Below are positions 19,735 to 28,191 of a stretch of 43,866 bases of DNA, piece after piece. This stretch comes from Anaeromicrobium sp. Its GTDB lineage: Bacteria > Bacillota > Clostridia > Peptostreptococcales > Thermotaleaceae. The stretch lies in contig NZ_JAOART010000081.1 of the NCBI RefSeq assembly GCF_025210435.1, positions 1-43,866 of the forward strand. Direction: 5' to 3'. Every line of letters begins with the position of its first letter. Position 1 is the stretch's first letter. The position numbers were made by a program, and so were the translations under genes. Under the pieces are notes generated by a model. It had not been told where the DNA came from, ran no database searches, and was given only the letters and a program-made list of their open reading frames with translations.

Positions 19735-19812
19735 GTATATTAGTAAATCCACTAGCCCCGGATTTCTAAAAATAGATTACGAGAGTGAAAGAGTGTTAAA
19801 GTAGTGATAGGA
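19735..19812 (+). promoter_or_regulatory. Leader of rplM with hairpin (possible L13 leader)
   Basis: The 5' UTR contains a stem of AAATCC (19745-19750) with GGATTT (19760-19765), extended past one bulged U by TTAG (19740-19743) with CTAA (19766-19769), giving 10 bp and a 9-nt loop rich in C. Firmicutes rplM operons are known to carry an L13-responsive leader; position and size fit, but I could not match its consensus base by base. Confidence 0.5.
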
Positions 19813-19821
19813 GGGAAATCA

Positions 19822-20250
19822 ATGAAATCGTTCGTTGCTAAGCCACAAGAGATTGAAAGAAAGTGGTATGTAGTGGATGCTGAGGGTAAGACATTAGGTC
19901 GTTTTGCTTCAGAAGTAGCTGCTATATTAAGAGGAAAAAGAAAACCAATTTATACTCCACATGTTGATACTGGAGATAATGTAATTGTTATAAATGCTGA
20001 AAAAATAAAGGTAACTGGTAAGAAGTTTGAAAACAAAATGTACAGACATCACACTGGTTATGTAGGAAACTTAAAAGAGTTTACTTTCAAAGAAATGATG
20101 GAAAGAAAGCCTGAAGCTATTATTCAATTAGCTGTTAAGGGAATGCTTCCAAAGAATTCTTTAGGAAGAAAAATGTTCAAAAAATTACATGTATACGTTG
20201 GTGCTGAGCACAAGCATGAAGCTCAAAAGCCAGAAGTTTTAGATATATAA
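19822..20250 (+). CDS. rplM: 50S ribosomal protein L13
   Basis: L13 is an early 50S assembly protein. ATG at 19822 behind AGGAGGG gives 142 residues beginning [20 protein letters not shown]; an in-frame upstream start would add six residues and lacks a proper [26 protein letters not shown] and [16 protein letters not shown] are the family blocks. Confidence 0.97.
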   Translation: MKSFVAKPQEIERKWYVVDAEGKTLGRFASEVAAILRGKRKPIYTPHVDTGDNVIVINAEKIKVTGKKFENKMYRHHTGYVGNLKEFTFKEMMERKPEAIIQLAVKGMLPKNSLGRKMFKKLHVYVGAEHKHEAQKPEVLDI

Positions 20251-20279
20251 ATAGGTTCTGAAAGAAGGGAGGATGCACA

Positions 20280-20672
20280 ATGGCTAAAGTACAATACTAT
20301 GGTACAGGAAGAAGAAAGAAATCTATCGCTAGAGTAAGATTAGTTCCTGGACAAGGAAATATAACTATTAATGGAAGAGACGTGGAAGAATACTTCAACT
20401 ACGAAACATTAAGAAGAGAAGTAAGAAGACCTCTTACTTTAACAGAAACAGAAGGAAAGTTTGATGTTATCGCAAAGGTACACGGTGGTGGATACACTGG
20501 TCAAGCTGGAGCTTTAAGACATGGTATCTCTAGAGCTTTATTAAAAGCTGATGGAGAATTTAGACCTACTCTTAAAAAGGTTGGTTTCTTAACAAGAGAT
20601 CCAAGAATGAAAGAAAGAAAGAAGTACGGATTAAAGAAAGCAAGACGTGCTCCACAATTCTCAAAGAGATAA
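20280..20672 (+). CDS. rpsI: 30S ribosomal protein S9
   Basis: The C-terminal tail of S9 reaches the P-site tRNA. The 130-residue product has [39 protein letters not shown] and ends [12 protein letters not shown], the conserved tail with terminal arginine. It is paired with rplM and followed by a terminator. Confidence 0.98.
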   Translation: MAKVQYYGTGRRKKSIARVRLVPGQGNITINGRDVEEYFNYETLRREVRRPLTLTETEGKFDVIAKVHGGGYTGQAGALRHGISRALLKADGEFRPTLKKVGFLTRDPRMKERKKYGLKKARRAPQFSKR

Positions 20673-20691
20673 TATTTTCTATAGAGAAATT

Positions 20692-20730
20692 AAAACACTA
20701 TTCAGTTTTAAACTGGATAGTGTTTTTTTG
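20692..20730 (+). terminator. Terminator after rpsI
   Basis: A 14-bp stem (20694-20707 with 20711-20724, one G-T pair), a 3-nt loop and a run of seven T. A clear intrinsic terminator. Confidence 0.92.
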
Positions 20731-20827
20731 TTTTATATTAAAGTATATGAAAATATAGATATATATAATAGAAAAAATGTGCAAACTAATTAGAGTTATA
20801 TTATTAAAAATATTAGGGGGTGATAGA

Positions 20828-21985
20828 ATGAGGTTGAATAAAAAAAAATATTTCATAAAGGGATATATGAATTTATTGATTGTAATATTAATTGCTATCA
20901 CATATTATAAATTTGTTGATAATTTAGATTCCATGTACAGAAATATAGGTACTGGAATAAATAGAGTATTAAATATATTAAAGCCTTTTTTAGGAGGATT
21001 AATAATAGCTTATATATTAGATCCCCTAGTTAAATGGATAGAATTTAAATTATTAAGTAAAATAAAGGGTCTTAAATATAAAAGGGCCATAAGTATAGGA
21101 TTAGTTATATTATTTATTGGAGGAATTGTGACCATTGTACTTATTTTAATAATACCAGCTACCATAAGCAGTATTAAGGATTTAGTCAATAATCTACCTA
21201 AATATATAAATAAAAGTGAAAGTAAAATTCTAGAATTGATTAATTTAATAGACAAAAAAGACTCTTATAATTTTGTACAAATGTTAAATGGAAATATAAA
21301 AGAAATCTTTACTAGATTAGGATATAAGGCAAGAAGCAGTATAAACAACATATTAGATGGAGTGGTTATATTTACATCTAAAACTTTAAATATATTATTG
21401 GCATGTATAGTATCCTTTTATGTTCTTATATATAAGGAGAAAATAATAAATTCAACTAGACGTATATTAAGGGCATATTTAGATGATCATAGGGTGGATG
21501 AAATTGAGAAGTTCATAATAGAAGGGGATAAAATATTTGTTAAGTATGTTATAGGGAAATCTGTTGATTCTTTAATCATAGGTATCATGGCCTTTGGAAT
21601 ATTGACTATTATTAAAAGTCCCTATGTAATACTCATAAGTATAGTAGTTACTATTACAAATATGATTCCTTATTTTGGCCCACTAATAGGAATGGTAGTG
21701 GGATTTATGTTCGTATCCTTTTATAGTAGTACTAAAGCTTTATGGGTATTAATATTATTATTTTTTTTACAGCAATTTGATAGTTTTTATCTTACTCCTA
21801 AGATTTTAGGAGACAAGATAGGAATAAATCCCATATGGATTATATTTTCTATTATATTAGGAGGAAGTTTATTTGGATTAGTAGGTATGTTTTTAGGAGT
21901 TCCTGTCATATCCATAATATTAGTTACCTTTGATAAAGTAGTGGAAAAAAGGTTAAAGAATAAGAATAATATTAGAAAAGAATAA
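20828..21985 (+). CDS. AI-2E family transporter (permease-like)
   Basis: The 385-residue membrane protein has about eight hydrophobic segments, an N-terminal pair, a long extracytoplasmic-type middle region (about residues 130-200) and a C-terminal block with TITNMIPYFGPLIG and QQFDSFYLTPKILGDKIGINPIWIIFSI, typical of the AI-2E/YdbI/YtvI superfamily. Substrate is unknown; some members move ions or signals, and YtvI is sporulation-linked. ATG at 20828 follows AGGGGGTGAT, which is better than the more upstream in-frame ATG at 20777. R1 copy A begins 5 nt after its stop. Confidence 0.85.
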   Translation: MRLNKKKYFIKGYMNLLIVILIAITYYKFVDNLDSMYRNIGTGINRVLNILKPFLGGLIIAYILDPLVKWIEFKLLSKIKGLKYKRAISIGLVILFIGGIVTIVLILIIPATISSIKDLVNNLPKYINKSESKILELINLIDKKDSYNFVQMLNGNIKEIFTRLGYKARSSINNILDGVVIFTSKTLNILLACIVSFYVLIYKEKIINSTRRILRAYLDDHRVDEIEKFIIEGDKIFVKYVIGKSVDSLIIGIMAFGILTIIKSPYVILISIVVTITNMIPYFGPLIGMVVGFMFVSFYSSTKALWVLILLFFLQQFDSFYLTPKILGDKIGINPIWIIFSIILGGSLFGLVGMFLGVPVISIILVTFDKVVEKRLKNKNNIRKE

Positions 21986-21989
21986 AAGG

Positions 21990-22226
21990 ATAGATTATAG
22001 TTTATAAACTTGATTTATGTGAGCCTACTTCAGGAAAATATATTGAAAATTTTTTCCACCCAAGTCCTTGTCACAAGGGAAAGTGTAAATCTTCGTAGAT
22101 AGGTTAATTACTCATGTTGGAGGAGCATAGGATGTTGTGACGTTCCAGGGTTCCAAAAATTTTTAATATATTCCCCCTTGTAGGCAAGTTACTGTATAAA
22201 GAAAACTTAGTGTTACGAAATCCATA
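21990..22226 (+). repeat. R1 repeat, copy A
   Basis: About 237 bp, 5 nt after the AI-2E gene. Ends are ATAGATTA and AAATCCATA, degenerate versions of the R1 inverted ends. It contains the conserved core (GTGAGCCTACTTCAGG, CACCCAAGTCCTTGTCACAA, GTTGTGACGTTCCAGGGTTCC, TAGGCAAGTTACTG). The long stem of the element is present with some G-T pairs. No reading frame of note. Confidence 0.9.
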
Positions 22227-22289
22227 AATATAATAGTTCTCATATATTTATAAAAGGTGAATAAAATATATTAGTAGTTAGGGAAAAAG

Positions 22290-22526
22290 TATAGATTTCT
22301 GGTGTATAAACTTGCTTTATGTGAGCCTATTTCAGGAAACTATTGAAAATCTTTTCCACCCAATTCCTTGTCACAATCGAAAGTGTGAATCTTCGTATAT
22401 AGGTCCACGTGTCATGTTGTAGTAGCATATGCTGTTGTGACGTTCCAGGGTTCCAAAAATTTTCAATATATTTACCTTCGTAGGCAAATTACAGTGTAAA
22501 GAAAATTTAAAATCATGAAATCTATA
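22290..22526 (+). repeat. R1 repeat, copy B
   Basis: 237 bp from TATAGATTT to AAATCTATA, in the same orientation as copy A and 63 bp after it. The left arm of its long stem lacks two bases relative to the right arm, so pairing is less perfect than in C and E. The end lies 8 nt before the cwlD SD, so it forms most of the cwlD upstream region. Confidence 0.9.
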
Positions 22527-22544
22527 AATATGTGAGGTGGTAGC

Positions 22545-23246
22545 TTGATAGTAATTATGAGAAAAAGATATGTATACCTAGTAGTAATCATGTTTATACT
22601 CATAGGAGCCTTATTATTAATATCAGATAAATTTGTAAGTACTTTTAAATTCAATGTAAGTAAAGTAATAATAGTAGATGCAGGCCATGGTGGCATAGAT
22701 GGAGGTGCAGTGGGGAAAAGTGGAACTAATGAGAGTAAGATAAATTTAGAGATAGCTTTAAGGTTGAGAGAGTTATTAGAAGAACAAGGAATTATTGTGA
22801 TTCTTACACGGGATGAGGATGTGGGATTATATTCTGACTCTGGAACCATAAGAAAGAAAAAAAATGAAGACCTAAGAGAGCGTAGAAAAATGATGAATGG
22901 AAATAATGCTGATTTATTTATTAGTATACATATGAATAGTTTCCCTGATTCTAAATATTATGGGGCTCAGACTTTTTATCCAGAAAATTCGGAAGAAAGC
23001 GAATTATTAGCTAAAAATATTCAAGAACAATTAAAAAAAGTATTAGATAGGAAAAACCATAGGGAAGCTAAATCTAAAAGGGATGTATACATATTAAAAG
23101 AATGTAAGGTACCAACAGTCCTAGTGGAATGTGGTTTTTTAAGTAATTTCCAAGAAGAAAAGTTACTTTCTAATAATATATATCAAGAAAAGGTGGCCTG
23201 GGCCATATATGTGGGTGTATTAGAATATTTTCAAGAGATAGATTAA
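22545..23246 (+). CDS. cwlD: N-acetylmuramoyl-L-alanine amidase CwlD
   Basis: CwlD removes the stem peptide in the first step of making muramic-delta-lactam in the spore cortex. The 233-residue product has an N-terminal membrane segment (about residues 8-26) and an Amidase_3 domain with zinc ligands H48 (DAGHGG), E63 and H129 (SIHMNS), and the catalytic glutamate in VLVECGFLSN. The TTG at 22545 is 5-6 nt after GAGGTG; the in-frame ATG at 22557 is too far from it. Length matches B. subtilis CwlD. Its partner PdaA is not in the window. Confidence 0.9.
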   Translation: MIVIMRKRYVYLVVIMFILIGALLLISDKFVSTFKFNVSKVIIVDAGHGGIDGGAVGKSGTNESKINLEIALRLRELLEEQGIIVILTRDEDVGLYSDSGTIRKKKNEDLRERRKMMNGNNADLFISIHMNSFPDSKYYGAQTFYPENSEESELLAKNIQEQLKKVLDRKNHREAKSKRDVYILKECKVPTVLVECGFLSNFQEEKLLSNNIYQEKVAWAIYVGVLEYFQEID

Positions 23247-23252
23247 GATACT

Positions 23253-23380
23253 TGTGGATAAGATGTGAACAAAAAAACTAAAAACTGCTAAAAGTCAGAA
23301 AATTACACGTATATAGAATATTATATTTATCCACATTTTATACACTATTATAATTAACATGTGTATGAATATGTGGATAA
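23253..23380. promoter_or_regulatory. Cluster of DnaA boxes
   Basis: Three perfect copies of TTATCCACA lie within 128 bp: 23253-23261 (- strand), 23327-23335 (+) and 23372-23380 (-). Three more sites differ from TTWTNCACA at one place: 23264-23272 (-), 23338-23346 (+) and 23360-23368 (-). The surrounding DNA is very AT-rich. The cluster is in the gap between cwlD and the hydrogenase operon, with no dnaA or dnaN nearby, so it looks like a non-origin DnaA-binding cluster. The rest of the 358-bp gap (23381-23536) shows only AT-rich DNA and short runs of T. Confidence 0.6.
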
Positions 23381-23536
23381 AATTAGGATATAATTATAAA
23401 GGATTATATTCAGGAATTTTTAGAAAATTAACGTTTATAAATATGGATTACCCATGAAGGTATATCCCTATTTATAGATGTATTTTTTTTGTAGATTTAA
23501 TATGATAAAAAATTATCAAAATTATTAATTTAATCG

Positions 23537-23565
23537 TTGCCATGTGGTTAAGGGGATAGTATACT
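23537..23565 (+). promoter_or_regulatory. Sigma-A promoter of the hydrogenase operon
   Basis: -35 TTGCCA (23537-23542), 17-bp spacer, -10 TATACT (23560-23565), 39 nt before the first gene. The hexamers and spacing equal those of the S10 promoter, so strong vegetative expression is likely. Confidence 0.8.
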
Positions 23566-23604
23566 GTTTATGAATATGACTGGATAAAAAAGGGTGATAG
23601 GATT

Positions 23605-23844
23605 ATGGAAATTAGTATATGTGTTGGAAGTGCTTGCCATTTAAAAGGATCACAAAGGGTAATTAAAAGATTACAAGAACTTGTTAAGATGAAGAATCTT
23701 GAAGATAAGATAGTTATAAAAGCATCCTTTTGTTTAGGTGAGTGTAATGACTATGTATCTGTAAAGGTGAGAGATGAAATAAGTTCTGTAAATGAAAGTA
23801 CTGTGGATGAGTTTTTTTATGAAAATGTTTTAGGGAGGCTTTAA
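23605..23844 (+). CDS. Thioredoxin-like [2Fe-2S] ferredoxin (NuoE C-terminal type)
   Basis: The 79-residue protein is a minimal thioredoxin-fold ferredoxin. Likely cluster ligands are C6 and C11 (CVGSAC) and the pair in FCLGEC near residues 43-47, the C-x4-C / C-x3-C pattern of NuoE, HndA and HydC. It lacks the helical N-terminal domain of full NuoE. As the first gene of the operon and 2 nt from the next, it probably exchanges electrons with the neighbouring iron-sulfur proteins. Confidence 0.88.
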   Translation: MEISICVGSACHLKGSQRVIKRLQELVKMKNLEDKIVIKASFCLGECNDYVSVKVRDEISSVNESTVDEFFYENVLGRL

Positions 23845-23846
23845 GG

Positions 23847-25547
23847 ATGAACATATTGAACTTTTCAAAGGCTAATTGTAAGAATTGTTATAAATGTTTA
23901 AGAAGTTGTCCTGTAAAAGCAATAAAAATAAAAAATGAGCAGGCCCAAATTGTAATTGAGAAATGCATCGGTTGTGGAAATTGCTTTAGAGTATGTCCAC
24001 AAAATGCACGAAAAATTAAAAGTGATTTAGAAAAGGTTAAAGATGCTATTAAAGATGGAAAAAAAGTAATAGCCAGTGTAGCCCCTAGTTATGTGGGAGC
24101 TTTTAATATGAAGACGGTGGGACAATTTGCAACAGGATTATTTGAACTTGGATTTAGTATAGTAGAAGAAACTGCCATTGGAGCAGAAGTAGTATCAGAA
24201 ATATATAAGAATAAGATAGAAAAAGGGGATAAAAAAATATATATAACTACCTGTTGTCCAGCTGCTAATGACCTAATAGAAAATTATTATCCAAAACTAG
24301 TAAATTATATGCTACCAGTAGTATCACCTATGATAGCCCATGGAAAAATAATAAAAGAAAAATATGGAATGGATTCCTATGTAGTATTTATAGGTCCTTG
24401 TATTGCAAAAAAGTTAGAGGCTGTAGATTTTAGACATGATGATATAGTAGATGCAGTAATAACTTTTGATGAATTAGAAGAGTGGTTTTATAATGAAAAA
24501 ATAGAACTTGATCATTTAGAAGAAAGTGATTTTAATGAAGATTCATTTAAAAGGGGTAGAGCCTACCCATTAGAATCCGTTTTAAATTATGAGAATGTAT
24601 CTAGAGAATATGAAGTACTTAAGATAAGTGGAATTGAAAACTCCATGGAAACCTTAGAATCTATAGAAAACAATCATTTAGATAAGATTTGTTTAGAGAT
24701 AAATACTTGCAGTGGTAGTTGTATAAAAGGACCTGCCATGACTGAGAAAAACTTTTACAAAGTAAAAAAAGCAGTAAAGGATTATGTGAAAGAAGCTAAG
24801 GATATGGAAGGATTTCAGGATTCTAATTGTGAAAATTTTAATAAGAAATTCTTAGATAAGAGTCCTTTGAGAAAAGAAGCATCACAAGAGGAGATAGAAG
24901 AAATATTAAAAAAAATAGGTAAGTATGAAGAAAAGGATGAACTAAATTGTGGAGGCTGTGGATACAATACTTGTAGAGAAAAGGCTCAAGCCGTATATGA
25001 GGGCATGGCTGAATTAAATATGTGTCTTCCCTTTATGAGAAGTAAAGCAGAGGGCCTTACTAATGTAATATTTGAACATTCACCAAATGGAATAATACTT
25101 ATAGATGATGAACTAAAAATAAAAGAACTTAACAATAAAGCAGAGAAATTATTTCATGTAAGAGCCCATGAAGTAAAGAATAAGCCTGTTGAAGTCATAT
25201 TAGATGATGAGTTATTTAGAAGAGTTCTTCAAAGGAAAGAAAGTATTATAGGTAAAAAAATATATCATAAGGAATATAATATTGTATTATTTCAGAGTAT
25301 CATATATTTAGAAAAGGAAAGCATATTACTTGCCATTATGACAAATATAACAGAAGAAGAAAAACACAAAGAGGAATTAACTCTAGTAAAGGAAAATACC
25401 ATAGAAGCAGCACAAAAGGTAATAGAAAAGCAAATGAGGGTAGCTCAAGAAATTGCCAGCTTACTGGGAGAAACCACAGCTGAGACTAAGGGTATACTTA
25501 CTAAGTTAAAGAAAATAGTCCTTCAAGAAAATGGTGATTATAGATGA
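23847..25547 (+). CDS. PAS-containing [FeFe]-hydrogenase-like protein (HydS-type putative sensor)
   Basis: 566 residues. Two [4Fe-4S] motifs (C11-C14-C17-C21 and C40-C43-C46-C50) precede an H-cluster domain with TTCCP (C136, C137), GPCIAKK (C185) and CSGSC (C288, C292). All four H-cluster cysteines are present, but L1 and L3 deviate from TSCCP and MACxGGC. A four-Cys cluster motif (C368, C371, C376, C393), a PAS domain (about 403-500) and a helical tail follow. This domain order is that of group C/HydS proteins, thought to sense H2 or redox state and not to be main catalysts. The stop overlaps the next ATG (ATGA). Confidence 0.9.
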   Translation: MNILNFSKANCKNCYKCLRSCPVKAIKIKNEQAQIVIEKCIGCGNCFRVCPQNARKIKSDLEKVKDAIKDGKKVIASVAPSYVGAFNMKTVGQFATGLFELGFSIVEETAIGAEVVSEIYKNKIEKGDKKIYITTCCPAANDLIENYYPKLVNYMLPVVSPMIAHGKIIKEKYGMDSYVVFIGPCIAKKLEAVDFRHDDIVDAVITFDELEEWFYNEKIELDHLEESDFNEDSFKRGRAYPLESVLNYENVSREYEVLKISGIENSMETLESIENNHLDKICLEINTCSGSCIKGPAMTEKNFYKVKKAVKDYVKEAKDMEGFQDSNCENFNKKFLDKSPLRKEASQEEIEEILKKIGKYEEKDELNCGGCGYNTCREKAQAVYEGMAELNMCLPFMRSKAEGLTNVIFEHSPNGIILIDDELKIKELNNKAEKLFHVRAHEVKNKPVEVILDDELFRRVLQRKESIIGKKIYHKEYNIVLFQSIIYLEKESILLAIMTNITEEEKHKEELTLVKENTIEAAQKVIEKQMRVAQEIASLLGETTAETKGILTKLKKIVLQENGDYR

Positions 25548-26716
25548 AATATTTTATAGATGTATCATCAAATAGTCTAAATAAATATGAAGAAGAACTG
25601 TGTGGAGATAAGGTTGAAATAATAAGAAATGAAGATAGTGTAATAATAGTTGTGGCAGACGGATTAGGCAGTGGAGTAAAGGCAAATATCCTAGCTACAC
25701 TAACTTCAAAAATAGCAGCAACCATGCTAAATGAAGGCATTAGCATAGAAGAGACCGTAGATACCATAATAAATACCCTCCCTGAGTGTAGAGTAAGAAA
25801 ATTAGCTTATGCTACCTTTACTATGATAAAGATAAGGGATGATGGTAGTGTTTATATAGCAGAATATGATAATCCTCCATTCATATTAGTAAGTGGAAAT
25901 AAACACTTAGAAGTGGTAAAGAGGAAAAAGGAACTACAGGGAAAAACTATAAAAGAAAGTGACTTTAAATTATCACCAAAGGATACCCTTACTGTAGTCA
26001 GTGATGGAGTTATTCATGCAGGAGTAGGAGCTTACTTAAATTTAGGTTGGCAATGGGATAATGTGAAAGATTACTTAGTAAATATAAATCTGAAAGAAAA
26101 ATCAGCAGATGGTGTAGGAAAGAATTTAATAGATGTATGTGAAAATTTATACGGAGGGAAACCTGGAGATGATACTACTGTAGTATCTGTTAAGGTTAAA
26201 GAACCTGAAATAATAAATATGCTAATAGGGCCACCACAGGATAAAATGAAGGATAAGGAAGTAGTATATGATTGGATAAGGGGAGAAGGAAAAAAAATAG
26301 TATGTGGTGGTACGGCAGCTAATGTAGCATCTAGAGAACTAAATAGAAAAATGAAAGTAAGTATGGATATAATAGACCATGAAGTACCACCTATAGCATA
26401 TATAGAGGGAATAGATTTGACAACAGAAGGAGTACTTACTTTAAATAATGCATTAAAGAGAATAGAATATTATAGAGAAAAGGGAGAATTAGCATTTAGA
26501 AAGTCCTTTTATAATAAAAAGGATGGAGCATCCATGTTGGCTAAAATCCTCATAGAAGATTGTACCCATCTAAATATATGGATTGGTTCAGCAGTGAATC
26601 CTGCCCATCAAAAATCTGATTTTCCTATTAATTATTCTACCAAGTTAAAGATAATAAATGATATGATAAAAGTTATGAAGAAAATGGGAAAAGTTGTGAC
26701 TAAAAAAAGTATATAA
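25544..26716 (+). CDS. SpoIIE/PP2C-type phosphatase linked to HydS
   Basis: The 390-residue protein has a PPM/SpoIIE-type phosphatase domain in its N-terminal half: the metal-site motif VVADGLGSG (D39), YATFTMIKI, then TVVSDGVIHAG and GDDTTVVSVKV. From about residue 235 to the end is a second region with IVCGGTAANVASREL and IEGIDLTTEGVLTL that I do not recognise. It overlaps the HydS gene by 4 nt, so the two are coupled; HydS may control its activity. It is probably not SpoIIE itself, as there is no membrane domain. Confidence 0.82.
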   Translation: MKYFIDVSSNSLNKYEEELCGDKVEIIRNEDSVIIVVADGLGSGVKANILATLTSKIAATMLNEGISIEETVDTIINTLPECRVRKLAYATFTMIKIRDDGSVYIAEYDNPPFILVSGNKHLEVVKRKKELQGKTIKESDFKLSPKDTLTVVSDGVIHAGVGAYLNLGWQWDNVKDYLVNINLKEKSADGVGKNLIDVCENLYGGKPGDDTTVVSVKVKEPEIINMLIGPPQDKMKDKEVVYDWIRGEGKKIVCGGTAANVASRELNRKMKVSMDIIDHEVPPIAYIEGIDLTTEGVLTLNNALKRIEYYREKGELAFRKSFYNKKDGASMLAKILIEDCTHLNIWIGSAVNPAHQKSDFPINYSTKLKIINDMIKVMKKMGKVVTKKSI

Positions 26717-26727
26717 CGAGGTGACAT

Positions 26728-28179
26728 ATGATTAAATTTCAAAGTAATGTACAATTGATAAAGTTTGAAGTATTAAAAGAAGTGGCAAAATCAGCTATGG
26801 AAAATAGATTATTACAAGATTATAAGAAAATACCAAAGAGAATAATAAAGGGACCAAAGCCTAGAACTAGATGCTGTATATATAAGGAAAGGGCCATAAT
26901 GAAACAAAGGGTAAGGGCTGCTATGGGAGGAAAAAGCAATAATAAAAATATTATTGAGGTCCTAGATATAGCCTGTGATGCTTGCCCTATAAACAGATTT
27001 ACAATAACAGAAGCTTGTAGGGGATGTCTAGCCCATAGGTGTTCAGAAGCATGTCCTGTAGGAGCCATATATCATGTGGGACAAAGGGCCTATATTAATC
27101 AAAATATTTGTATAGAATGTGGTAAATGTAGGGATGCTTGTCAGTATAATGCCGTATCAGATGTAATGAGACCTTGTAGAGGTTCTTGTCCTACGGGAGC
27201 TTTAACCTTAGATGAAGATAAGACTGTTGTAATTAATGATGATTTATGTGTACAATGTGGTATATGTATAGTACAATGTCCATTTGGGGCCATAATGGAT
27301 AAATCCTTCATACCAGATATATTAGATATTATAAAGCATTCAAAGGAAAATACTAAATATAAAACATATGCTGTAGTAGCTCCAGCCATAGTAAGTCAAT
27401 TTGATACGGATTTTTCTAAGGTGGTAGAAGCCATAAAAGAATTAGGGTTTTATGACGTGATAGAAGCAGCAGAGGGTGCCGATTTAGTAGCCCATTATGA
27501 AACAGAGGAATTTTTAGAAAAATCAAAGGATGATGGGGTAATGACCACATCCTGTTGTCCAGCCTTTGTAAAATATGCGGAAATAACATATCCACAATTT
27601 AAGGATAATATATCTTCAACCGTATCACCTATGATAGCCATAAGTAGACTTATAAAGGAAAAGGACGAAAAGGCAAAGGTTGTATTTATAGGACCTTGCA
27701 TTGCAAAAAAAGCAGAAGCCATGAGAGAAGATGTAAAAGGTGCTACAGATTTTGTAATGACCTTTGAAGAATTGTATGCCATGTTGGTTGCTAAAGATAT
27801 TAAAATTGAAGATTGTGAAGGTGACTTTAACAGTAAGGCAACACCTAATGGTAAGATGTTTGCAAGAAGTGCAGGAGTAACAGAAGCAATAAAAAATGTA
27901 ATAAACAAGGAAAAGATAGATGTGGACTTCAAACCGGTTACTTGTAATGGGTTAAAAGAATGTGATAAGGCATTTAAAATGTTGAAGGTGGGACGTTTAA
28001 ACGGAAATTTCATAGAAGGTATGGCTTGTGTTGATGGTTGTATTGGTGGGCCCGTTAATTTAATTAGAAGAAAACAAAATACTAAAAAAGTAAATGACTA
28101 TGCGAAAGAATCGAAAAATATTAATGGAGATTATATTGTGGACGAAAGTAAAAAATGTGATTTACATATGCATAGGTAA
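26728..28179 (+). CDS. [FeFe]-hydrogenase, monomeric with multiple ferredoxin clusters
   Basis: 483 residues. The N-terminal part (about 80-190) is cysteine-rich with at least three ferredoxin-like motifs (CRGCLAHRCSEACP; CIECGKCRDAC; CVQCGICIVQCP), a plausible wire to ferredoxin. The H-cluster domain shows L1 TSCCP (C276, C277), L2 GPCIAKKAE (C324) and L3 MACVDGC (C434, C438), so it should be catalytic. The arrangement is that of group B hydrogenases. It is the last gene of the operon, 11 nt after the phosphatase gene. Confidence 0.9.
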   Translation: MIKFQSNVQLIKFEVLKEVAKSAMENRLLQDYKKIPKRIIKGPKPRTRCCIYKERAIMKQRVRAAMGGKSNNKNIIEVLDIACDACPINRFTITEACRGCLAHRCSEACPVGAIYHVGQRAYINQNICIECGKCRDACQYNAVSDVMRPCRGSCPTGALTLDEDKTVVINDDLCVQCGICIVQCPFGAIMDKSFIPDILDIIKHSKENTKYKTYAVVAPAIVSQFDTDFSKVVEAIKELGFYDVIEAAEGADLVAHYETEEFLEKSKDDGVMTTSCCPAFVKYAEITYPQFKDNISSTVSPMIAISRLIKEKDEKAKVVFIGPCIAKKAEAMREDVKGATDFVMTFEELYAMLVAKDIKIEDCEGDFNSKATPNGKMFARSAGVTEAIKNVINKEKIDVDFKPVTCNGLKECDKAFKMLKVGRLNGNFIEGMACVDGCIGGPVNLIRRKQNTKKVNDYAKESKNINGDYIVDESKKCDLHMHR

Positions 28180-28191
28180 AAATAGTAGATC

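Noticed and set aside
21990-22526. R1 as an IStron, group I intron or TnpB/IscB guide RNA
   Set aside because: No tnpA, tnpB or iscB frame adjoins any copy, the element has inverted ends unlike IS200/IS605, and I could not identify group I core pairings.
23253-23380. The DnaA-box cluster as the chromosomal origin oriC
   Set aside because: No dnaA, dnaN or rpmH nearby and no clear DnaA-trio or unwinding element could be assigned; a regulatory cluster is the safer reading.
25544-26716. The phosphatase as SpoIIE of sporulation
   Set aside because: It lacks the N-terminal membrane domain of SpoIIE and is translationally coupled to a hydrogenase-like gene; only the phosphatase fold is shared.
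27495-28013. 172-codon open frame on the - strand inside the hydrogenase gene
   Set aside because: Antisense shadow of a conserved H-cluster domain with no SD and no recognisable motif.
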